Shown piece by piece: positions 14,027-18,970 of a DNA stretch of 18,970 nucleotides. Made by a program: the position numbers and the translations under genes. The notes under the pieces are model-generated. The model made no database searches. It was not told the DNA's origin and saw nothing but the letters and a program-made list of their open reading frames with translations. This stretch comes from an uncultured bacterium (lineage in GTDB: Bacteria > Patescibacteriota > Saccharimonadia > Saccharimonadales > Saccharimonadaceae). Location of the stretch: contig CALAKV010000030.1 in assembly GCA_937922985.1 (NCBI GenBank), positions 1 through 18,970 of the forward strand, given 5' to 3'. Each line of letters begins with the position of its first letter. Position 1 is the stretch's first letter.

Positions 14027-14076
14027 ATTAAGAGGCATACTCTTGTGCTGGATAGCACTAGGGCGATGCCTCTTTT
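14027..14076 (+). ncRNA. Predicted ~50-nt phage small RNA ending in its own terminator
   Basis: From the expected start near 14027 the transcript has an outer 9-bp stem (14030-14038 with 14066-14074), an inner 5-bp hairpin GTGCT-GGAT-AGCAC (14045-14058) and single-stranded CTAGGGCG between them, then TTATTATTT. No ORF of useful length or Rfam family is recognised. It ends one base before the stop of the portal-MuF-toxin ORF on the other strand. The stem reads nearly the same both ways, so it can also end leftward portal transcripts; the strong rightward promoter is what argues for an RNA gene. Candidate roles: RNA regulator of late genes, decoy, or control of the adjoining toxin. Confidence 0.5.
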
Positions 14077-14080
14077 ATTA
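14030..14080. terminator. Hairpin between portal-toxin and capsid genes, likely bidirectional terminator
   Basis: AAGAGGCAT / ATGCCTCTT stem. Rightward it is followed by TTATTATTT, leftward by AATATTTTC. It follows the portal-toxin stop directly, so it probably separates the portal and capsid transcription units as well as ending the small RNA. Confidence 0.6.
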
Positions 14081-16621
14081 TTTCTTAATAATTTTATCAC
14101 CAAGTATTACGTAAAATTCAAGATTTCTTATCGAGGTTTCGAATTGGGCTTTTTTAATAATCTTTTCCTCTGTCTCGAATAGCTCTTTCAAATCAAAGAC
14201 AGCAATACCGCCTTCTCCAGTTTGTTTAGCTACCTTAGAACTGGCTTTCTCGATAGCTCGCAAGGAACTCACGCTCTTAATATCAGCTTTTATTCCATTA
14301 ATCATTAGGTCTGGTGTCTTCACCCCATTAGGCTTCTCGACGCGTCGTAAAGAATATACTTTTGCATCAAGGCTATGTGATAGAATTTTAGCAACCTCTT
14401 TTTCTCGTTTATTCAGGGGTTCATTTCTATCAAAACTAAAATCTTTCCAGCCTTTACCATAAACCTCATTAAATTTCTCGGCTGGTAATTCTTCAATCTC
14501 AACACTCCGCCAAGGTTCATTATTATTTTCTTCAATCCCAAACTTCTCCACACAAGAACAGTTCGGATGAGCGCCAGCTGTATCAATATCAGCGTAATAA
14601 TTAACCCGAATTTTCGATTTACCAATCAAAATTCCGCCCTTTTTAACATAGCTTTCAGTTACATTAACTCGCCTGCCGTCCATTCCACGACAATATTTAC
14701 ATGGGTTAGCGCTCACTACCACCCACTCTTTATAAATCTGCACGCCAGATTCATTCTGGATTTGCACGCCAGCCTCCACACCAGCCAAACCGTGCGCTCG
14801 GTGTGTTTCAGTGCGAGCTATTCGCTGAATTCGCCATTCTTCGGTTTTTGTTATATCTCGCAAGCTACGAGCTAACTGTTCCTTATTCCAATCTTCTGTT
14901 TCCGCTTGAGCGACTCTGTTCGCAATCGACTTGGCCGTATCTTCACTAAAACTCTTGGTAAAATCAGCTATCATTTTGTCGTAATGCTTTTTCAGCTTGT
15001 CAGAAATTTTAAATTCGGTCAGATCATCAGTCGATATGTTGCTTTGCTTTAATATTGAAACAAAATCACTCCAAGCCACCACACCACGCGTTACCAGCAC
15101 GCTCAACAATATCACTTTTATTCTTTGCTTAAACTTCTCACGATCTTTATCGCCAAGGTCAAAATCTTCAAAATCACTCTCAATAGCTCGCTCAATCTGT
15201 TCATTGGTCATATCGCGAAAGACAGTTTCTAGTGCATTCTGGTCTTTATCTTTTTGCTTTTCGTTTTTTGTTTTTGGCTCAGCTTTTAAACAGTGATGAT
15301 CTCCGCACTCATTGCAGATATGCACACTTTTTGCGTTTAAATCTTCTGGCGATTCTTCAACTTCACCACCGTCATCAACTTCAGGCTTATCATTCTCAAT
15401 TTTTAGTGGAGTTTCACCCATTTTAAGCGTTTTGTAGCCATTCGAAAGCTCAAATGCATCAACTATACTATCTAATGAATAGCCCATTTCTAAGCCAGTC
15501 TTAATCAAAGCTAGTTCAGCTGCTTTACGCTCAGCCTCAATCTTCTCTTCTTCGGCCACGCCAGGAATATCAAGGTCGAAAGTGATAGCAAAGCCCAATC
15601 CACCTGTAATTCGGTTTAGTTGATGTGTAAACTCACTCCAAATTCGTGTTGCGAAAGGCCTGATCGTATATTTAATAAAAATCTGTTCATCCACTCGCAC
15701 ACTGGCGTAAGTGTTGTTATCGTTTACGCCTCGAACACTTGCAGGCACACCATAAATACTGTCAATTTTCTTATTTGCTTGGTCAAACAAGCTTTTTAAG
15801 TCGAGATTTTTATTACTCTCAGCAAACGGCACCCATTCGATTTGAGCATTAACTGGCTTACCGGTCGCACTTTCAATTGGGCGATGAACATAAACCACAT
15901 TATTGTTGTTTCCACTACCACGGTGTCGTGCTTGCAGATTATCAACAATATTATTATATTCTTCAACACTTCCAGCAGTAATAATAAACTGTCCAGCTGG
16001 CACAGCACCATTTTCAAAATAACCAGCTTGATAACTTGCAATGTAATCATCAATGGATGCCCATTTTCGAGCAGCATCAGTTGGACTATATCCTCCGCTC
16101 AAATCATATGGATTAACCCCACTTCGCAGTTCAATAATTTCATTTTCAGAGTATTCTTTAGCACCAACTCGATAGCGCTTCTCTTCACCAACATAATATT
16201 CAGTTACTCCCTCAAGAATAGTAAACCCTGCTATATTTTCAGGAGTAATATTTCGTCCAGTTGTTGGAGCGCCCTGTTCATTATAGCTCCAAACCAAAAC
16301 ATAAACTTTAGGAAAAACCAAACTTAGGAGTGCTAAAGCTTCACGGAAGGTTGCACCACTCATTTGTTGATTCGGGTGATATATTTTATTCATCACCACC
16401 GAATCCTGAATTGTTTTACCGTTATTATCTATCGCATACGGCCTAATTGTCATAAATTCATTCACAATTCGTGAAATAGAAGGGTATGAGTTATCATACG
16501 ACAACCCTTTATAAAATGTATGCGCACCCAACATTGATTTTGGCCGATTGAAAGCGTGGTGCAAGGCGCTCTTCTTTTTCATATTACCGCCGACCAAACG
16601 GCTAAAAAAATCTCTAAACAT
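14078..16621 (-). CDS. Portal-MuF fusion with C-terminal CdiA-type nuclease toxin domain
   Basis: An 847-residue three-part protein. Residues 20-400 are an HK97-family portal (SYPSISRIVNEFMTIRPYAI, PKVYVLVWSYN, IIELRSG, GVPASVRGVND, RPFATRIWSEFTHQLNRI), the ring through which DNA enters. A linker (400-465) holds a cysteine cluster, HICNECGDHHC, likely a zinc knuckle. Residues about 480-695 are a MuF head-morphogenesis domain: TETHRAHGLAG, ANPCKYCRGMDGRRV, HPNCSC. Residues 740-847 look like the nuclease domain at the end of CdiA proteins and MuF polymorphic toxins: helix, GVKTPDLMINGIKADIKS (Asp771, Asp780, Lys782 as candidate active residues), basic helix, IAVFDL, IRNLEFYVILGDKIIK. Start uncertain: the late promoter D would give a leaderless message at ATG 16621; Met14 (16582) is an alternative with only weak GGCGG before it. 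Confidence 0.88.
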   Translation of the reverse strand: MFRDFFSRLVGGNMKKKSALHHAFNRPKSMLGAHTFYKGLSYDNSYPSISRIVNEFMTIRPYAIDNNGKTIQDSVVMNKIYHPNQQMSGATFREALALLSLVFPKVYVLVWSYNEQGAPTTGRNITPENIAGFTILEGVTEYYVGEEKRYRVGAKEYSENEIIELRSGVNPYDLSGGYSPTDAARKWASIDDYIASYQAGYFENGAVPAGQFIITAGSVEEYNNIVDNLQARHRGSGNNNNVVYVHRPIESATGKPVNAQIEWVPFAESNKNLDLKSLFDQANKKIDSIYGVPASVRGVNDNNTYASVRVDEQIFIKYTIRPFATRIWSEFTHQLNRITGGLGFAITFDLDIPGVAEEEKIEAERKAAELALIKTGLEMGYSLDSIVDAFELSNGYKTLKMGETPLKIENDKPEVDDGGEVEESPEDLNAKSVHICNECGDHHCLKAEPKTKNEKQKDKDQNALETVFRDMTNEQIERAIESDFEDFDLGDKDREKFKQRIKVILLSVLVTRGVVAWSDFVSILKQSNISTDDLTEFKISDKLKKHYDKMIADFTKSFSEDTAKSIANRVAQAETEDWNKEQLARSLRDITKTEEWRIQRIARTETHRAHGLAGVEAGVQIQNESGVQIYKEWVVVSANPCKYCRGMDGRRVNVTESYVKKGGILIGKSKIRVNYYADIDTAGAHPNCSCVEKFGIEENNNEPWRSVEIEELPAEKFNEVYGKGWKDFSFDRNEPLNKREKEVAKILSHSLDAKVYSLRRVEKPNGVKTPDLMINGIKADIKSVSSLRAIEKASSKVAKQTGEGGIAVFDLKELFETEEKIIKKAQFETSIRNLEFYVILGDKIIKK

Positions 16622-16627
16622 ATTTAA

Positions 16628-16649
16628 ACTATAAGTTCAAATAGTCGAG
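16628..16649 (-). promoter_or_regulatory. Putative late promoter D (portal block)
   Basis: CTCGACTATTT (16639-16649, minus strand) with -10-like TATAGT (16628-16633), in the 38-base gap after the large terminase. The predicted start coincides with the portal ATG (16621), so this message may lack a leader. Confidence 0.6.
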
Positions 16650-16659
16650 TAATGCTACA

Positions 16660-17925
16660 CTATCTCACACCAGCATAAACAATAGGCTTAGGTTTTGGCG
16701 GCGTATAATAGCACAAGATGCAGGCATCAGCCAAGTCAGGGCTTCGATTTCCCCGCTTCTTGTAATCCCCCTTACTTTCCACCGCTCGCTTACCTTTTTT
16801 ATCCATACTCCAAGTTCTGGTCGTTAATTCTTGGAGCAAATCGGTATTATTCGGTAGTTGTATTTCATCAATTACGCTTTGCAAATGAAACCAAGCTTCG
16901 CTAATCCAATTTGGGTATTTGTCATCATTCACTGCTTTCTGCGCAAAGTTAATACCTTGAACATTATAATTTTTAGCCAACAGCTGATCGGTCACACCAC
17001 CACCAACTCCCGTGTCGTCAATTTTGATCAACACTTCCTTATTTAATTGGGCGAACTGCTCTATTTTCTCCACAAGTTCATTAGTTCTGAGTTTTTCATA
17101 AACCTTAAAGTCAATTGTCTTCAATCCCTTGCGCTTCCATAAAACAGAGCGGTCATCACCAAGCCGTGCAACATCGACACCTATTTGAATTTCGCCGTCA
17201 TCTTCTATCTCTCGATCCATAGCATTTAGCACTCTATCACGACTTAAAATAGCATTTTCAATTTGTGAAAGTGGCTCACCTAGCCAAGTATGGGCGAACT
17301 CTTGCGGGTTGTTTTTCTTGTCGTTTTCCATTTCAATTCGCATCACATCTGGAAAAAGCCCGTTCTTTTCTAATACATCATAATTTACCTTAATTGCATA
17401 AGTATTATCTGGCTTCTTCATCACATATTCAACATATACAGGGTCACGCTCTGTATCTCGGTTAAAGGTAAAAATAAGCCTTGAGTTATCTTTACGCACA
17501 GTGTTTTTGAGCAGCGTAACAGAGCGCTTGGTAACGGTGCTAGCTTCTTCAACCCAAGCCTCATCAATATTTGGAATAGACTTCAAGCTTTCGACATTAT
17601 CATGTAAACCCTTAAAAATCCACTCACTTTCAGTTCTTTTATGTTTTATAGAATCATTAGTAATTATAAATTCAGTTTCAAAGCCATAATCAAAAATAAT
17701 AGCTTTCACTAAAGCATGCGTTGAGTCTTTAATTGAGTTCTGAAATTCTCGACAGTTTAAGAATTTCAATCTCTTTTCTCTTGCTCTTAAAACTTGAGAA
17801 AGTGCGACATCGTGGCTTTTTCCGCTTGAACGACCGCCATAAAAAACAAGGTTTCGCCATTTGTTTTCTTCGAACAGTGGCTTAAATTCAATTGGAACTT
17901 TAACTTTCTTTCGGACTATCTCCAT
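16660..17925 (-). CDS. terL: Large terminase subunit (ATPase-nuclease)
   Basis: The 421-residue motor protein packs DNA into the procapsid and cuts it. The N-terminal ATPase has Walker A GGRSSGKS (30-37), Walker B and catalytic region NIDEAWVEEAS (119-129), and a coupling motif FTFNRD. The C-terminal RNase H-like nuclease has Asp251 in GVDVARLGDD, Asp303/304 in KIDDTGVGGG and Asp397/400 in SPDLADA. The set fits the PBSX-type Terminase_3/Terminase_3C family at its normal length. GGAG stands eight bases before the ATG, which lies 26 bases inside the small terminase gene. The gene ends with TAG just before late promoter D. PBSX-type packaging suggests headful, but the end type cannot be read from here. 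Confidence 0.96.
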   Translation of the reverse strand: MEIVRKKVKVPIEFKPLFEENKWRNLVFYGGRSSGKSHDVALSQVLRAREKRLKFLNCREFQNSIKDSTHALVKAIIFDYGFETEFIITNDSIKHKRTESEWIFKGLHDNVESLKSIPNIDEAWVEEASTVTKRSVTLLKNTVRKDNSRLIFTFNRDTERDPVYVEYVMKKPDNTYAIKVNYDVLEKNGLFPDVMRIEMENDKKNNPQEFAHTWLGEPLSQIENAILSRDRVLNAMDREIEDDGEIQIGVDVARLGDDRSVLWKRKGLKTIDFKVYEKLRTNELVEKIEQFAQLNKEVLIKIDDTGVGGGVTDQLLAKNYNVQGINFAQKAVNDDKYPNWISEAWFHLQSVIDEIQLPNNTDLLQELTTRTWSMDKKGKRAVESKGDYKKRGNRSPDLADACILCYYTPPKPKPIVYAGVR

Positions 17926-18322
17926 TCACAAACTCCAATGTTGCAACGGTTAAGGTTTCGCCATTCGACACTATATCTTGCTTTTCGCTAAACTCTGTTG
18001 TAGTCTTCGCAATAAATTTAGCCGTATCTTGTGCTATCTTTTCATCTTCACTATCCAAGCTCTTATCTAGCACTCTTTTAGCTTTACGAACGAGCTTGTC
18101 TTTCGAAACACCTTTTCCACCAATTTCCACCACAATATCTTCTAACCATTCCAGATTCTTAACTGTAATATTCTTCGCGTATTTTTCAGAAAAACCAGCA
18201 CGAATCGCACTTTGTAACGCATTCCCAAAAGTTGGAGAATCAGGCAAGTAATAATACATACCAAATTTAATCTGCTTCGGTGAAAAAATCCGTTCTTTAC
18301 CTTTTGTTCTTTTAGCCGCCAT
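17900..18322 (-). CDS. terS: Small terminase subunit
   Basis: A 140-residue protein recognising the packaging start on phage DNA. The N-terminus (AAKRTKGKERIFSPKQIKFGMYYYLPDSPTFGNALQSAIRAGFSEKYAKN) has the helix-turn-helix layout of terminase small subunits, 'a.....sA.rAGyse..a', followed by a coiled helix (VSKDKLVRKAKRVLDKSL) and an acidic tail (ETLTVATLEFVNGDSPKES) that may contact the large subunit. I chose ATG 18322, with AGGA nine bases upstream, over a TTG at 18328. It overlaps the upstream unknown gene by 11 bases and the large terminase by 26, typical of a coupled pair. Confidence 0.88.
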   Translation of the reverse strand: MAAKRTKGKERIFSPKQIKFGMYYYLPDSPTFGNALQSAIRAGFSEKYAKNITVKNLEWLEDIVVEIGGKGVSKDKLVRKAKRVLDKSLDSEDEKIAQDTAKFIAKTTTEFSEKQDIVSNGETLTVATLEFVNGDSPKES

Positions 18323-18713
18323 AACCAATCTTCCTAAGCATATCTTGTTTTTCCTTTTCTGAATAATAATCAGCCGTAAGTCTTCTTGTCCAAGTTCCTT
18401 TCTCTGAAATAAAATTTATTTCTTGATTATCAGATTTTGGTTGTGGTATTTTAGTTCCCATAGCGTAGCTTACGCCATATTTTAACCCAGCATCTAGTAA
18501 GCGTTTAACTGTTAAGTGCTTCTTGCGCTTAGCTATTTCAGAAAATGGTTTGAAGTTTTTAGTGTAATATCCTTTTGGAGCAAACCAGCGATGAAAAACT
18601 AAAATTCCCATTTGACTCTTAACATAAATTGAGTGTTTGTCGTAGAAAATAACTATTGAATCATCTTCTAGTTTACGAATTAGTATTTTTGAACTAAAAT
18701 TAGGATTAGCCAC
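18312..18713 (-). CDS. Hypothetical basic protein, first gene of packaging operon
   Basis: A basic 133-residue protein of no recognised family, starting with GTG (18713) chosen because AAAGG lies six bases upstream; a TTG at 18719 has no room for a ribosome site. It begins with strands (SSKILIRKLEDDSIVIFYDKHSIYVKSQMGILVFHRW), then a lysine-rich helical part (EIAKRKKHLTVKRLLDAGLKYGVSYAMG) and a charged end, overlapping the terminase start. Proteins in this position are sometimes HNH nucleases or DNA-binding factors aiding packaging; no HNH or zinc motif is seen here, so only a nucleic-acid-binding guess from charge is possible. The GTG start suggests modest translation. Confidence 0.65.
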   Translation of the reverse strand: MANPNFSSKILIRKLEDDSIVIFYDKHSIYVKSQMGILVFHRWFAPKGYYTKNFKPFSEIAKRKKHLTVKRLLDAGLKYGVSYAMGTKIPQPKSDNQEINFISEKGTWTRRLTADYYSEKEKQDMLRKIGYGG

Positions 18714-18731
18714 CTTCAACCTTTCCGTGCC

Positions 18732-18773
18732 AAAAGAAAAAGCACCGTTATCTAAAAATGCTGATAACGATGC
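18732..18773 (-). terminator. Leader terminator (attenuator candidate) before the packaging operon
   Basis: In the leftward leader, GCATCGTTATC (18763-18773) pairs with GATAACGGTGC (18742-18752), 11 bp with one G-U, ten-base loop, followed by TTTTTCTTTT (18732-18741). It lies after the promoter and before the first gene, so full transcription needs antitermination or read-through. A short 46-nt RNA would otherwise be released. Confidence 0.7.
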
Positions 18774-18785
18774 CCTAATACTTTT

Positions 18786-18814
18786 ATTATATCATATTTT
18801 TAACAAAAGCACAA
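18786..18814 (-). promoter_or_regulatory. Sigma70-type promoter for packaging operon / leader RNA
   Basis: TTGTGC (18809-18814), 17 bases, TATAAT (18786-18791) on the minus strand; start expected near 18779. It lacks the CTCGACTATTT sequence of the later blocks, suggesting recognition by host RNA polymerase alone. Confidence 0.65.
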
Positions 18815-18818
18815 TAGA

Positions 18819-18841
18819 AAACCACTCATAATGAGTGGTTT
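18819..18841 (-). terminator. Terminator of the gene entering from the right
   Basis: AAACCACTCAT and its inverted copy ATGAGTGGTTT abut around one base; effective stem eight or more pairs, followed leftward by TTCTATTG. It overlaps the stop codon of the partial gene at 18840, separating early or regulatory transcription from the packaging promoter. Confidence 0.65.
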
Positions 18842-18970
18842 ATTCTGCGGCTTTGATCCAACCGTCTTTGAAGGGGCTTAGCTGAATATCGTTTGGAAGG
18901 AACTTATAGTGTTTTTCTACTCCCTTTGCTCCATCAACTAAATAACTGAAAGAACTAAACTCTGCTGTCA
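18840..18970 (-). CDS. C-terminal end of an unidentified leftward gene
   Basis: Cut by the window edge. The open frame read leftward ends LPNDIQLSPFKDGWIKAAE then TAA, about 42 residues with no stop. A terminator overlaps its end, supporting a real gene. It is upstream of the packaging genes, where replication, regulatory or nuclease genes of the phage often lie. Too short to identify. Confidence 0.5.
   Translation of the reverse strand, partial: TAEFSSFSYLVDGAKGVEKHYKFLPNDIQLSPFKDGWIKAAE

Noticed and set aside
15842..16327. Rightward 161-codon open frame opposite the portal
   Set aside because: It is antisense to a confident portal domain, with low-complexity Ser/Ile/Asn composition and no ribosome site or promoter.
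49..16662. TAG recoded as an amino acid throughout the phage
   Set aside because: TAG ends several genes at natural lengths (terminase, tail tube, both chaperones), with the next gene's start or a promoter right behind.

Overview
The window is the late (structural) half of a tailed siphovirus or prophage. Almost every gene reads leftward (minus strand) in classic order from right to left: a small unknown gene, small and large terminase, portal, protease/capsid, four head-tail connectors, tail tube, tail chaperones, tape measure, distal tail/hub, fibre-like proteins, then lysis. Genes are packed with 4-base or short overlaps and mostly have clear AAAGGAG-type ribosome sites. The standard code fits, with TAA, TAG and TGA all used as stops. 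No tRNA, rRNA, CRISPR, insertion sequence, integrase or att site is visible, and no gene-free stretch exceeds 300 bases. The DNA is AT-rich. The Pal-like peptidoglycan amidase (Amidase_5) and HK97-type head genes suggest a phage of a Gram-positive-type host, for example Firmicutes, Actinobacteria or Saccharibacteria. The sequence alone does not settle the host.

Layout: 18840-18970 is the 3' end of an upstream leftward gene with a terminator. A sigma70-type promoter at 18786-18814 then starts the packaging operon, but a strong hairpin plus U-tract lies between it and the first gene, so it looks attenuated. Portal (14078-16621), capsid (12212-13915), tail (3403-8256) and lysis (297-2056) blocks each begin just downstream of an identical 11-base sequence, CTCGACTATTT, with an AT-rich -10-like hexamer at exactly the same distance. 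I read these four sites as a phage-specific late promoter family.

Three long ORFs are fusions: portal + MuF + a C-terminal CdiA-type nuclease (a likely MuF polymorphic toxin); prohead protease + acidic linker + HK97 capsid; and amidase + wall-binding region + holin. The last two carry in-frame internal ATGs with good Shine-Dalgarno sequences, suggesting free capsid and free holin are also made.

Two elements break the late-gene pattern. Between tail tube and tail chaperones sits a cargo island (about 8315-10204). It holds a rightward 144-aa gene of unknown function with its own promoter, and a leftward GHKL-ATPase/STAS-like DUF4325 pair. That pair has a consensus promoter covered by a 16-bp dyad and a likely leaderless mRNA; a shared terminator separates the two units. 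Between portal-toxin and capsid, a rightward promoter with an operator-like dyad drives a predicted RNA of about 50 nt. It ends at the 3' end of the toxin ORF, where an immunity gene would normally be expected.
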